Positions 15,908 through 24,816 of a DNA stretch of 64,000 bases are shown one piece after another. Position 1 is the first letter of the stretch; every line of letters begins with the position of its first letter. The position numbers were made by a program, and so were the translations under genes. This DNA comes from CBDCVO01 sp965223085 (GTDB taxonomy: Bacteria; Pseudomonadota; Gammaproteobacteria; Ga0077536). The notes under the pieces were generated by a model. That model worked only from the letters and a program-made list of their open reading frames with translations. It did no database searches and was not told where the DNA came from. The DNA is taken from positions 1,550,001 through 1,614,000 of the forward strand of contig OZ244981.1 of NCBI GenBank assembly GCA_965223085.1, in the 5' to 3' direction.

Positions 15908-16999
15908 ATGGGTTTTAAGTGCGGGATTGTTGGTTTGCCTAATGTCGGAAAATCGTCTCTTTTTAACGCTATGACGAGTGTGACGATCGCCGCCGAAAAT
16001 TATCCTTTTTGTACGATCGAACCGAATCTCGGTGTGGTGCCGGTACCAGATCCGCGGCTGCACGCGATCGCCGCGATCGTCGAGCCGCAAAAAGTCGTGC
16101 CAACCACAATGGAGTTTGTGGATATTGCCGGTCTCGTTGCTGGCGCCGCACAAGGCGAGGGTTTAGGGAATCAATTTCTCGCCCACATACGCGAGACGCA
16201 AGCGATCGCGCATGTTGTGCGCTGCTTTAGCGATGACAATATCGTGCATGTGGCGGGCAGGATCGAACCTCGAGCTGATATCGAGGTGATCGATACTGAG
16301 CTCGCGCTTGCTGACATAGACACACTAGGACGTGCGTTGGACCGTTTGCGCAAACAAGCGAAAGCCGGCGCTAAAGATATTCACGCGCGCGTAGAAATAC
16401 TGACCGGCGTCGAGGCGCGCTTAAATGCCGGCACCGCAGTGCGAGAGCAGGGCTTAGACGATGCTGCACGCGACGCGGTGCAGGAGCTGCAGCTATTGAC
16501 GGCGAAGCCGGTGCTGTATATCGCGAATGTCTGCGAAGACGAATTAAGTGACAATCAGTATGCTCGCGAAGTTACTGCCTACGCTGAAGATCGAGGCGCA
16601 CAAGTCGTTGTTATTTGCGCCGCACTAGAAGCGGAGCTCGCGGCACTGGAAGATGACGAACGGGTACAATTTCTAGCCGATCTTGGACTCGCGGAACCCG
16701 GCTTGAATCGGGTTATTCGCGCGGGCTATGAGCTCTTGGGATTGCAGACGTTTTTCACTGCGGGACCGAAAGAATGTCGCGCCTGGACCGTACCTCGACA
16801 GCTTAGAGCGCAACGCGCTGCAGGTGTAATTCATACCGATTTTGAACGCGGCTTTATTCGTGCCGAGGTGATTGGCTACGATGACTTCATAAGCTATGCA
16901 GGCGAGGTAGGTGCACGCAATGCAGGTCGCTTACGACTGGAAGGCAAAGACTACGTACTCGCAGACGGCGACGTAATTCATTTTCGCTTTAACGTCTAA
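15908..16999 (+). CDS. ychF: Redox/translation-associated P-loop ATPase YchF (Obg family)
   Basis: A 363-residue Obg-family NTPase. G1 loop GLPNVGKSSLFNAMT (9-23), switch region FVDIAGLVAGAAQGEGLGNQ, and NVCEDE in place of the usual NKxD, the change that makes YchF prefer ATP over GTP. The C-terminal TGS domain is seen at TDFERGFIRAEVIGYDDF and the LEGKDYVLADGDVIHFRFNV terminus. Located directly after pth as in E. coli. Confidence 0.97.
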   Translation: MGFKCGIVGLPNVGKSSLFNAMTSVTIAAENYPFCTIEPNLGVVPVPDPRLHAIAAIVEPQKVVPTTMEFVDIAGLVAGAAQGEGLGNQFLAHIRETQAIAHVVRCFSDDNIVHVAGRIEPRADIEVIDTELALADIDTLGRALDRLRKQAKAGAKDIHARVEILTGVEARLNAGTAVREQGLDDAARDAVQELQLLTAKPVLYIANVCEDELSDNQYAREVTAYAEDRGAQVVVICAALEAELAALEDDERVQFLADLGLAEPGLNRVIRAGYELLGLQTFFTAGPKECRAWTVPRQLRAQRAAGVIHTDFERGFIRAEVIGYDDFISYAGEVGARNAGRLRLEGKDYVLADGDVIHFRFNV

Positions 17000-17033
17000 T
17001 TCGATGCAGTTACGGTGGCGCGGTCGTAAGATC

Positions 17034-17495
17034 TCAGGTCTCTAAACTCACAATGTAATCCCACTCCGCGGCGCTTATCGGCATAATGGATAAACGGTTA
17101 CCGGGTTGTACGAGCGGTACTTTTTTGAGTGCAGGAGCCACCTTCAATTCACCCAATGGAATGGAACGTTTGAGCGCACGCACGTATTTCACATCGACTA
17201 CCACCCAGCGTGGATTGTCCGCAGTGCTTTTTAGATCGAAGTATTTACTCTCGGGGTCAAATTGCGTTGGATCAGGGTAGGCGTCTGAGACGATTTTGAT
17301 GACCCCGACGATACTCGGCGTAGTGCAATTTGAATGATAGAAGAATGCTTGGTCGCCGCGCCGAAAGTCGTCGCGCATGAAATTGCGGGCTTGGTAATTA
17401 CGGACGCCGTCCCACAGCGTTGTTTTATTCGGCTCGCCTCGCAAATCTTCGAAGCTGTAGGCCGCGGGCTCGGATTTCATCAGCCAGAAATTCAT
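17034..17495 (-). CDS. EVE-domain protein
   Basis: A 153-residue PUA-like fold protein of the EVE family. Signature segments: MNFWLMKSEPAAYSFEDL, WDGVRNYQARNFMRDDFRRG, AFFYHSNCTTPSIVGVIKIV and the AEWDYIVSL end. EVE domains bind modified nucleobases; stand-alone forms are often near zapA/6S RNA genes in proteobacteria. It is convergent with ychF, 34 bp apart, without an obvious terminator. Confidence 0.92.
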   Translation of the reverse strand: MNFWLMKSEPAAYSFEDLRGEPNKTTLWDGVRNYQARNFMRDDFRRGDQAFFYHSNCTTPSIVGVIKIVSDAYPDPTQFDPESKYFDLKSTADNPRWVVVDVKYVRALKRSIPLGELKVAPALKKVPLVQPGNRLSIMPISAAEWDYIVSLET

Positions 17496-17580
17496 GCACG
17501 AATTCTAGCAAACTTGAATTGCAAGCGATCTCAGCTAATCACCAGCGGCAGCTGCGCTTTCGCGGGCGATACATCAAATA

Positions 17581-17772
17581 GGCGTCCTCCACCGTGCCGC
17601 TGTCTGCCAGCATCTTGAACCAATGGCTCAAGAGTGGAACTTCTCGGAGCGAATCAGGCTTCCCGCTGGGAGCGGGCGTGCACACCTTCGCTAAACCAGA
17701 TCGGTTCCTGGGTTTACAAATTATCGGCTCAAGGATTAATTGGCCAACTAGCGTACACCGCAGAGGACACCA
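17581..17772 (-). ncRNA. ssrS: 6S RNA
   Basis: About 190 nt downstream of zapA on the same strand, the standard position. On the minus strand the 5' segment GGTGTCCTC pairs with the 3' segment GGTGGAGGACGCC to close the long terminal stem. In between are CCTTGAGCCGATAATTTG (E. coli 6S has CCTGAGCCGATATTTC), the GAGAAGTTCC and GAAGCCTGA blocks, and the hairpin CTTGAGCCATTGGTTCAAG equivalent to E. coli CTTGAACCAAGGGTTCAAG. 6S RNA mimics an open promoter and holds sigma-70 RNA polymerase in stationary phase. The exact ends are inferred. Confidence 0.85.
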
Positions 17773-17838
17773 AGCTCAATTTTAACAAACCACAGCGCGC
17801 GAAACTGCGCGCGCGTCGCCACTCTGCGCCCAATCGAC

Positions 17839-18162
17839 CTATTGCGTGGATAAGCGGGTTGTGTTACCGCGTGCCAGCGCATCCATAATTTTCTTATGGA
17901 TGCGATCGATTCCTGCGCCAAGATCCGTCGAAACGGATTCATGTTGACGACGAAAATCAAGATACTCATGCGCGATATTCAACGCCGCCATCACGGCGAC
18001 TCGCTCACTGCCAATGACTTTACCGCTGTCGCGCTGCTCACGTAACTTACGGTTCAGAAATTCAACAGTGGCGAACAGTGCTTCACGCTCGTCTTCGGCA
18101 CAGCCGACGACGTACTCTTTATCCATGATAATAACGGTTATCGGCTGGACCACGGCGTTCAT
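17839..18162 (-). CDS. zapA: Cell division protein ZapA
   Basis: A 107-residue FtsZ-ring stabiliser. The N-terminal globular part (VTVIIMDKEYVVGCAEDERE) is followed by a helix with the conserved ERVAVMAALNIAHEYLD and a C-terminal coiled coil. It follows the ZapB-like gene by 17 bp and precedes 6S RNA, the usual zapA-ssrS arrangement, so 6S RNA may be processed from a zapA-initiated transcript. Confidence 0.94.
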   Translation of the reverse strand: MNAVVQPITVIIMDKEYVVGCAEDEREALFATVEFLNRKLREQRDSGKVIGSERVAVMAALNIAHEYLDFRRQHESVSTDLGAGIDRIHKKIMDALARGNTTRLSTQ

Positions 18163-18179
18163 TTAGGGAACCTGGTTAA

Positions 18180-18401
18180 TTATCGCGTTTCCATGGCTTT
18201 AAGCCGTGCGATCATCGCTTCGACACGGCTTCTAGCCTGCTCGGTTTTTTCTATTAGCAATGCACGCTCAGCCGCGAGGGAGGCTTGTTGCGAGCGCAAT
18301 GCTTCGTTTTCAGTAGTGAGATTCTCGACAGTTTTGATGAGCTCATCGACGCGCGTTTCCAGTGCGGCGAGTTCTATTTGCTCAGGATTGTGCTCATTCA
18401 T
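18180..18401 (-). CDS. ZapB-like coiled-coil protein (TIGR02449 type)
   Basis: A 73-residue all-helical protein: a heptad-rich coiled coil (LAALETRVDELIKTVENLTT ... RSRVEAMIARLKAMETR) typical of TIGR02449, the small partner gene commonly upstream of zapA. By analogy with ZapB it may join the FtsZ ring through ZapA, but that is inference. It heads a minus-strand unit with zapA and 6S RNA and faces ygfB. Confidence 0.85.
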   Translation of the reverse strand: MNEHNPEQIELAALETRVDELIKTVENLTTENEALRSQQASLAAERALLIEKTEQARSRVEAMIARLKAMETR

Positions 18402-18785
18402 CGGAATGCTTGTGCAAGCCGTCTAGTCGTGAGGTTGCTCCAATATAGAACCGGTCCCGCACTCGGTCAACAGGCCCTGCGGCGGTGGTCTAGTGTCCTG
18501 TCCCACAAATAACTTTCACATTCCACTGCGCGCGGTAGGGTGAAGGCGACGGACTTATCTCTCGGAAACACGCTACTACCACATCGTCGCTCGCTGTGCT
18601 GCTGCGTCCTTACGGCTGCCGGTCCCCCGCCGAGAAGCCGGTCATCAGAAACTCAACTCGAAGCGAAATATGGAACGACGATCTTCTAGAGAAGGCTATA
18701 TTTGGCGTGCACCTATCGATCAACGCTGGCTTAGGGGCGCGATCCGTTCTTCTTTGTGGCATGTAGCCGTGGGATAATCCTCCTC
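18402..18785. other. Non-coding divergent region between zapA and ygfB units
   Basis: A 384-bp gap that must hold the divergent promoters. A sequence TAGTGTCCTGTCCCAC begins at 18491, reminiscent of an insertion-sequence end, but no matching inverted end or transposase was found. No gene or RNA was recognised here. Confidence 0.4.
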
Positions 18786-19394
18786 ATGGGAATTGACGTG
18801 GATCAACGGCAAGACTTTTTCGCCTTGGCTTACGATGAAGTCGACGGTGCGCTGGCTGCGCTCGGTAGCCAACTTGAGGCGGCGGAATGTCAAGGAACGC
18901 TATGTGGCATGCTGTGTTCGCGCGAGGAACTCGACGTTTCCGCATGGGTGCGCCAGTTGGTCAACGATCCGCACGTATCGGCCGCTGCGATATTGGGGCA
19001 ACAGCAGGTATTGTTACGCCTCGTGCAGCTTACGATACGAGGGATCTCGTCTCGAGATTTTACCTTGGGACTTTTGCTTCCCGATGACGAGCAAACGCTT
19101 GCCACGCGGGCCGATGCTCTCGGCGCGTGGAGCCGCGGATTTGTGTTCGGATTCGGTTTAACCGGAACACCTTGGGACCAAATGAGTGCGGATGCGCAAG
19201 ACTTCCTGCGTGATCTCGAGCGCATTGCGAACATAGAAGACGGTGAGATCAGTAGCGACGCCGATGAACACGAAGAGCGGGAAAAGGCGTATGTCGAATT
19301 GTGCGAGTACGCTCGCATCGGAACCATAATGATGCACGAAGAAGCACAGGCGTTTAAGCCCCAACCAGGTACAACGTCGTCCACGCTACATTGA
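18786..19394 (+). CDS. ygfB: UPF0149 family protein (YgfB-like)
   Basis: A 202-residue acidic helical protein of the UPF0149/YgfB family. Recognisable parts are ECQGTLCGMLCS near 35-46, DFTLGLLLPDDEQTLATRAD and ALGAWSRGFVFGFGL. The family's biochemical role is unclear; in Pseudomonas YgfB affects antibiotic resistance regulation. The ATG at 18786 is preferred over a GTG ten codons upstream. It leads the ygfB-pepP-ubiH-ubiI order known from E. coli. Confidence 0.92.
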   Translation: MGIDVDQRQDFFALAYDEVDGALAALGSQLEAAECQGTLCGMLCSREELDVSAWVRQLVNDPHVSAAAILGQQQVLLRLVQLTIRGISSRDFTLGLLLPDDEQTLATRADALGAWSRGFVFGFGLTGTPWDQMSADAQDFLRDLERIANIEDGEISSDADEHEEREKAYVELCEYARIGTIMMHEEAQAFKPQPGTTSSTLH

Positions 19395-19406
19395 TGAGAC
19401 GAAATA

Positions 19407-20726
19407 ATGGACAAAAATGAATTTAAACGTCGCCGTAAGAAATTAATGGATATCGTCGATGCCGATGGGATCGCGATTCAGCCAACTGCACCTGAGCGGG
19501 TACGCAATCGCGACGTTTATTTTCCTTACCGTGCAGATAGCGACTTCCATTATTTGACGGGTTTCCCAGAGCCCGAGGCAGTGCTGGTGTTAGTGCCCGA
19601 TCGCCCGCAAGGCGAATATTTACTTTTTTGCCGCGAGCGTGACGCAACTGCCGAGACGTGGCACGGACGGCGCGCCGGGCTAGAGGGGGCTTGTGAAGAA
19701 TATGGGGCAGACGACGCCTTCCCGATCTCCGATCTAGACGACATTCTGCCCGGTTTATTGGAAAATAAGGAACGTATTTATTACTCCATGGGACGCTACC
19801 CGGAGTTTGATCGCAAATTGCTCGCTTGGGTTAACCACGTCGCGGAGATGGGTAGAGCCGGAGTGCATCCACCTGATCAATTTTTCACTTTAGGACATTT
19901 CCTGCATGAAATGCGTTTGTATAAAAGCCGCTCTGAGCTCAAAGCGATGCGGCGGGCGGCAAAAATCACCGTTGAGGCCCATCAACGCGCGATGAGTATC
20001 TGTCGTCCCGGTTTGCATGAATATCAAATCGAAGCCGAGTTCATCCACACTTTTATGCGTGCCGGGGCGCGTGCGCCTGCATACCCTTGCATTGTCGGCG
20101 GTGGTGCGAATAGTTGTATTCTGCACTATACCGAAAATGCGGAAGTACTTAATGACGGCGACTTGCTACTGATTGATGCCGGGGCTGAGTACGACAACTA
20201 TGCGGCTGATGTGACGCGAACATTTCCGGTTAACGGGAAATTCACCAAGCTACAGCGCACTATCTACGAGATCGTACTCGATGCACAACTCGCGGCAATC
20301 GAAGAAGTGCAACCGGGCAATGCCTGGAACGATCCTCACGATGCCGCCGTAGAAGTGATCACTAAAGGACTTCTCAGTTGCGGCATTTTGAAAGGTCGTG
20401 CGCGGTCCCTGATCAAAGACGAAGCGTACAGGCCGTACTACATGCATCGCACGGGGCATTGGTTGGGTATGGATGTACATGATGTCGGTGATTATAAAAT
20501 CGGTGATGAATGGCGCACGTTTGAACCCGGTATGGTCACTACCGTCGAGCCGGGCCTCTATCTATCGCCGACGATTCGTGGTTTGGCTAAACGCTGGTGG
20601 AACATCGGCGTGCGTATTGAAGACGACGTGCTCGTGACTAAGGACGGCCACGAAGTATTGACTTCAGGGGCACCTAAGACCGTTGCGGATATAGAAACGC
20701 AGATGCAAGAGGCTCGTGCCGCATAA
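19407..20726 (+). CDS. pepP: Xaa-Pro aminopeptidase P
   Basis: A 439-residue dimanganese peptidase cleaving N-terminal residues before proline. The N-terminal creatinase-like domain (RNRDVYFPYRADSDFHYLTG) precedes the pita-bread domain with metal ligands in LLIDAGAEYDNYAADVTRTF (two Asp), HRTGHWLGMDVHD (His), TVEPGLY (Glu) and GVRIEDDVLV (Glu). Its 3' end overlaps ubiH by 11 bp. Length matches E. coli PepP (441). Confidence 0.96.
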   Translation: MDKNEFKRRRKKLMDIVDADGIAIQPTAPERVRNRDVYFPYRADSDFHYLTGFPEPEAVLVLVPDRPQGEYLLFCRERDATAETWHGRRAGLEGACEEYGADDAFPISDLDDILPGLLENKERIYYSMGRYPEFDRKLLAWVNHVAEMGRAGVHPPDQFFTLGHFLHEMRLYKSRSELKAMRRAAKITVEAHQRAMSICRPGLHEYQIEAEFIHTFMRAGARAPAYPCIVGGGANSCILHYTENAEVLNDGDLLLIDAGAEYDNYAADVTRTFPVNGKFTKLQRTIYEIVLDAQLAAIEEVQPGNAWNDPHDAAVEVITKGLLSCGILKGRARSLIKDEAYRPYYMHRTGHWLGMDVHDVGDYKIGDEWRTFEPGMVTTVEPGLYLSPTIRGLAKRWWNIGVRIEDDVLVTKDGHEVLTSGAPKTVADIETQMQEARAA

Positions 20727-21936
20727 TTTTGATTGTTGTGTCGTCGGCGCTGGTTTTACTGGCATTTCCGCCGCGCTCGCGTTGGCACGTCTCGGACTAC
20801 GCTCGGTGGTGCTCGACGCTAGCGCTGAGACCGACGCAATAGTCTCGGCGAAGGATACTCGCGGACTCGCGTTGGCCCTCTCCTCCGCGCGCGTACTTGC
20901 GGCGCTTGATATATGGGCACAATTGAAAACCGTAGTTTCTCCGCTTAGCGAGATCCATGTTAGTCATGCGGGCCATTTCGGTATTACCCGTTTGCGCAGT
21001 AACGATCTGGCGTGTGGAGCACTGGGTTATGTTTGTCCTGCTGAGAAGTTGCGCGAGGTACTGTGGCAAGCAGCACTAGCATGTCCTGATATCTCATTGT
21101 GGCGCGCCACGGGAGTCGCCAAAGTTTACTTTGAGGCAAAGCGGGCGATACTGACCGTGGAGCGAGAAAATTGCACCGAGACGATCAACGCGGCTTTACT
21201 GATCGGCGCGGACGGGCGTGACTCTCGCGTGCGCGAATGTCTCGGCATTAAGGCCAAGGTACGCGATTATCGGCAAAGCGCTATCATTGCCAACGTCGAT
21301 GTCTCACGACCGCAGCCGGGTGTCGCCTATGAGCGCTTTACCAGCAGCGGCCCTTTAGCGATATTGCCGCTCGAGGGACGCCGCTACGTGGTCGTCCGCA
21401 CCGCTCGCGCAGCGCAAGTGCCGAAGCTTCTTGCCCTCTCGGACCGCGCTTTCAGTGCGGATGTCGAGCAACGATTTGGTTTGCGGCTAGGTCGCCTAAG
21501 CAGGCCCAGTGAGCGTGAGCCGCACGAATTGTTGCTCTCTCTCGCGGCGCGGTTCGCATTACGGCGTGCCCTGCTCATCGGCTCTGGCGCCAGCACCGTG
21601 CATCCGAACGCTGCGCAAGGTTTGAATCTCGGCTTGCGCGATGTGGCGGCCTTGCACGCCATGCTGGCCACGACCTTGGCCGCCGCGGGTGATATCGGCA
21701 ACGAGCCGGCGGTGGCGTCTTTCGCGAACAAGCGACGGGCGGAACACAGACGAGTAGCGGGGTTTACGGATTTACTCGCTCAGTCATTTGGATTTAGCGG
21801 GCCCTTAGTGGGCGGTCTCGCGAGCGCGACGATGCTGACACTTGACCTGGTAACGCCACTGAAACGTCGCTTTATGACGCGCCTCATGGGGTTGCGGCGC
21901 AGCGACAGTGAATTGTTGCGACCGCGAGTCCTGTGA
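20716..21936 (+). CDS. ubiH: UbiH-type ubiquinone biosynthesis hydroxylase
   Basis: A 406-residue FAD-dependent aromatic hydroxylase of the UbiH/UbiF/UbiI family, acting on the polyprenyl-phenol ring. FAD motifs: CVVGAGFTGISAALALA, the middle LIGADGRDSRVRECL and the late HPNAAQGLNLGLRDVAAL. The loop before the last motif reads LIGSGASTVHP, where most members have GNAAQ/GDAAH, a mild oddity. It starts at a GTG with AGAGG upstream and overlaps both neighbours. Assignment to UbiH rather than a paralogue rests on gene order. Confidence 0.88.
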   Translation: MPHNFDCCVVGAGFTGISAALALARLGLRSVVLDASAETDAIVSAKDTRGLALALSSARVLAALDIWAQLKTVVSPLSEIHVSHAGHFGITRLRSNDLACGALGYVCPAEKLREVLWQAALACPDISLWRATGVAKVYFEAKRAILTVERENCTETINAALLIGADGRDSRVRECLGIKAKVRDYRQSAIIANVDVSRPQPGVAYERFTSSGPLAILPLEGRRYVVVRTARAAQVPKLLALSDRAFSADVEQRFGLRLGRLSRPSEREPHELLLSLAARFALRRALLIGSGASTVHPNAAQGLNLGLRDVAALHAMLATTLAAAGDIGNEPAVASFANKRRAEHRRVAGFTDLLAQSFGFSGPLVGGLASATMLTLDLVTPLKRRFMTRLMGLRRSDSELLRPRVL

Positions 21937-23132
21937 AGGAGCGCTATGATATCGTCGTCGTTGGCGCGGGGGTTCTCGGCGGCGCGACTGCTGCGCTGTT
22001 AGCTGATCGTGGTTATTCGGTCGCGCTCCTCGGCGCGCTTGAAGTCACAACCATTCCGCCCACCGGGTTCGATGTGCGTTCTTACTCACTTACCCCGGCT
22101 AGCAGACGAATATTAGAGCGGCTCGATGTGTGGCCGCTGATCCCCGTGGATCGGATCGCGGCTTACGAACGCGTAGAAGTTTGGGATGCCTGGAGCCACG
22201 GTCGAATTTCTTTTGATTGTCGCGATCGCGATTTGCCTGTCATGGGCTATATCGTAGAGCACGCGAGCTTGCATGCAGCGGTGAGTACGGCGATCGCGCA
22301 ATTCGATAAGCTCGATCATTGGTGTGAAGATGTCAGCGACATCAGCTTGGATGCGGACGGGGTTACATTGAGACTACCGAGTGGTCAAGGTCTGCGCGCA
22401 CGCTTGATCGTCGCGTGCGACGGTGCCGATTCTTTGACCCGGGCAACCCTAGGTATCGAAGTCGATGCCCACGCTTATTCGCAAAGCGCGCTTGTGTGCA
22501 ATGTTATTGCCGATGTTGCTCATGGATCGGTCGCACGACAACGCTTTCTCGCTCACGGCCCACTCGCCGTGTTACCTTTACCCCTACCAGACGCTTGCGC
22601 TATCGTGTGGACCACCAGTATCGAACACGCGCGGCAGCTTGAAGCGATGGCGGAGGACGAATTCGAGCACACCTTGGGGCGCGCATGCGACGCTAGTCTC
22701 GGGGCGATGCAGTTGTCTAGTGCGCGTCGCAGCTTTGCGCTAAAACGCCAGCACGCGCAGCGTTATTGCGCCAGCAGGGGGGTACTGGTCGGTGATGCGG
22801 CCCATGTCGTGCATCCTTTGGCGGGGCTCGGTCTCAACCTCGGTTTGCTCGATGCGGCGGCTCTGCACGATGTCTTGCGCGATCCTAAGGTGCTCGATCG
22901 ACCGTATGCACACTTGCGTCATTACGCACGCTGGCGGCGCAGTGAGGCGCTTTTGTTATTGCAAGCAACGGATAAAATAAATCGTTTGTTTAGCAATAAG
23001 AATCTTATACTGCGGCTGTTACGCGGCGGGGGGCTGCGGCTGACGGATCGCCTCGCACCGCTCAAGCATCGATTTATCGATTACGCTACCGGAAACGTTG
23101 GTGATCTGCCGCGCCTTGCGCGCCCCGGTTAG
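21933..23132 (+). CDS. ubiI: UbiI/VisC-type FAD hydroxylase
   Basis: A 399-residue member of the same FAD hydroxylase family, beginning at a GTG overlapping the ubiH stop. Motifs: IVVVGAGVLGGATAALLA, ACDGADSLTRATLGI, and GVLVGDAAHVVHPLAGLGLN, the last with the canonical GDAAH. UbiI hydroxylates C5 of the ubiquinone precursor in E. coli. Tandem ubiH-ubiI after pepP is the E. coli arrangement; whether this copy acts as UbiI, UbiF or both cannot be told from sequence. Confidence 0.85.
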   Translation: MKERYDIVVVGAGVLGGATAALLADRGYSVALLGALEVTTIPPTGFDVRSYSLTPASRRILERLDVWPLIPVDRIAAYERVEVWDAWSHGRISFDCRDRDLPVMGYIVEHASLHAAVSTAIAQFDKLDHWCEDVSDISLDADGVTLRLPSGQGLRARLIVACDGADSLTRATLGIEVDAHAYSQSALVCNVIADVAHGSVARQRFLAHGPLAVLPLPLPDACAIVWTTSIEHARQLEAMAEDEFEHTLGRACDASLGAMQLSSARRSFALKRQHAQRYCASRGVLVGDAAHVVHPLAGLGLNLGLLDAAALHDVLRDPKVLDRPYAHLRHYARWRRSEALLLLQATDKINRLFSNKNLILRLLRGGGLRLTDRLAPLKHRFIDYATGNVGDLPRLARPG

Positions 23133-23140
23133 ACCTATTC

Positions 23141-23165
23141 AACGTACATTGCGATATCGTACGTT
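23141..23165. terminator. Inverted repeat after the ubiH-ubiI unit
   Basis: Perfect arms AACGTAC (23141-23147) and GTACGTT (23159-23165) around an 11-base loop, followed by AGTATTATTC. It lies eight bases after the ubiI stop and 80 bp before purC. It could be a weak terminator or an operator for purC. Confidence 0.4.
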
Positions 23166-23245
23166 AGTATTATTCTGATGGGGGCGATTTATGATCGTTT
23201 GGTGTCCGCACGATGTAAGATGCGATCGGTTGTGAATACGATACC

Positions 23246-24163
23246 GTGACCACCCCGGCGCCAAAAACACTGTATCGATCTAATATCGCGAGCTTACCGC
23301 TGGTTCAGACTGGCAAAGTGAGAGATATTTATGCCGTCGGTAACGATCATTTGCTCATCGTTGCCAGTGATCGCCTATCTGCCTTTGACGTCGTGATGAA
23401 TGAACCGATACCGGGTAAGGGGTGTGTGCTCACAGCGCTGTCGAGCTTTTGGTTTGCCCGTTTTGCTGCGTTAATACCAAATCATTTAGCGGAGCTGACA
23501 CTCACCGACGTGTTGCCCGATCTGGAAGAGCGCGCCCAAGTGACTGGTCGCGCTATCGTCGTGAAAAAACTAAAGCCTTTGCCTATTGAAGCGATCGTGC
23601 GCGGTTATCTCAGCGGCTCCGGCTGGAAGGACTATCAGCACAGCGGCAACATCTGCGGTATCACTCTACCAGCAGGCATGCGTCAAGCAGAGGTTTTACC
23701 GCGGCCTATTTTTACGCCATCGACAAAAGCAGCCTTAGGTGCCCACGATGAGAATGTTAGTTTCGAACACGCGTGTGACATCGTAGGACATGATGTGGCA
23801 GCACGAGTGCGGGCGCTCGCACTCGAAATTTACCGCAGCGGCGCGGCTTACGCTCGCGAGCGGGGCATTATCGTGGCGGACACCAAGTTCGAATTTGGTC
23901 TCGATGATAAGGGATCGGTGCATTTAATCGATGAGGTGTTAACGCCGGATTCTTCACGCTTTTGGCCACAGGAAGCGTATTGCGTCGGCATCAGCCCGCC
24001 GTCCTTCGACAAGCAATTTGTGCGCGATTACCTCGATACTTTGGCCTGGAACAAGAACCCGCCGCCGCCGACTTTGCCGCACGCCGTGGTTGCGCAAACC
24101 GCCGCCAAATATGAGGAAGCGTTACAGCGATTAACTTATGATGAGCGTGTCGGCGTCGACTGA
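23246..24163 (+). CDS. purC: Phosphoribosylaminoimidazole-succinocarboxamide synthase
   Basis: A 305-residue SAICAR synthase of purine synthesis, joining aspartate to CAIR with ATP. Motifs: GKVRDIYAV, DRLSAFDVVMNEPIPGKG, VVKKLKPLPIEAIVRGYLSG, and IVADTKFEFGLDDKG followed by DEVLTPDSSRFWP. It is the long (about 300-residue) type rather than the 237-residue E. coli type. It starts at GTG with a weak ribosome binding site. The SPOR protein gene follows after 21 bp. Confidence 0.96.
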   Translation: MTTPAPKTLYRSNIASLPLVQTGKVRDIYAVGNDHLLIVASDRLSAFDVVMNEPIPGKGCVLTALSSFWFARFAALIPNHLAELTLTDVLPDLEERAQVTGRAIVVKKLKPLPIEAIVRGYLSGSGWKDYQHSGNICGITLPAGMRQAEVLPRPIFTPSTKAALGAHDENVSFEHACDIVGHDVAARVRALALEIYRSGAAYARERGIIVADTKFEFGLDDKGSVHLIDEVLTPDSSRFWPQEAYCVGISPPSFDKQFVRDYLDTLAWNKNPPPPTLPHAVVAQTAAKYEEALQRLTYDERVGVD

Positions 24164-24184
24164 CCGCTAGCGGAGGATCGAACA

Positions 24185-24670
24185 ATGCGCATGTTATTTC
24201 GTTTACTTGTCTTTGTTGCTGCAAGTTTCCCGTATGGTCTACTGGCACAGTCGCATTACGTTGTTCAGATCGGCGCTTATCGCGATCCATCGGGGTTAGA
24301 TCTCGAACCCGCGCGCGCACTTGGAGAAGTGAGCAGCCATCCCGGCGACGATGGTCTCACCCGTATCACGATCGGTCGTTTCCAGACGCTAAACGAAGCG
24401 AAATTGGTGATGTCTAGGGCTGTTACTGCGGGGTATACCGATGCGTTCGTCAGCGCTTACCGGGAGGCTCGCGGTGCCACAGCAGTGTCGCCATCGCAAC
24501 ACATGCCGGCACCGAAGGCAGCGCGTATTTCGAGACGCGCTGTGCACGACCCCAATCGCATCGCAGCCGCGCGTAAAAAAGTCAGTGCCGATCGGCATAA
24601 GGATGTTATTTATCTGGATGGGCGTTTGGTATTACGTGAGCCGGACGGGAGCTTCCGGCCACTCGAATGA
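24185..24670 (+). CDS. SPOR-domain exported protein
   Basis: A 161-residue protein with a signal peptide (MRMLFRLLVFVAASFPYGLLAQ) followed by a SPOR-like domain (SHYVVQIGAYRDP ... DDGLTRITIGRFQTLNEAK), the fold that binds glycan strands lacking stem peptides at division sites. The second half is basic, with an RRAVHDPNRIAAARKK stretch and no known domain. A good ribosome binding site (GGAGGATC) precedes the ATG. It is convergent with trpG; the 146 bp between them show no clear terminator. Confidence 0.82.
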   Translation: MRMLFRLLVFVAASFPYGLLAQSHYVVQIGAYRDPSGLDLEPARALGEVSSHPGDDGLTRITIGRFQTLNEAKLVMSRAVTAGYTDAFVSAYREARGATAVSPSQHMPAPKAARISRRAVHDPNRIAAARKKVSADRHKDVIYLDGRLVLREPDGSFRPLE

Positions 24671-24816
24671 CGATCGCCGTCTTGTTACTAAACTCGGTGG
24701 GGGCTGTGGTAGAAGGACAACCGCGGGGGACGCCAGGATCGCGCCGCCAGAGCCGTGCTCCAGAGCGGGGCGGCCGTTGGCGGTGTTCAAGCCGTTAGCA
24801 TTGGTAGCGCGGGTAT

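Noticed and set aside
18491..18506. Insertion-sequence end TAGTGTCCTGTCCCAC
   Set aside because: No partner end, target duplication or transposase remnant was seen.
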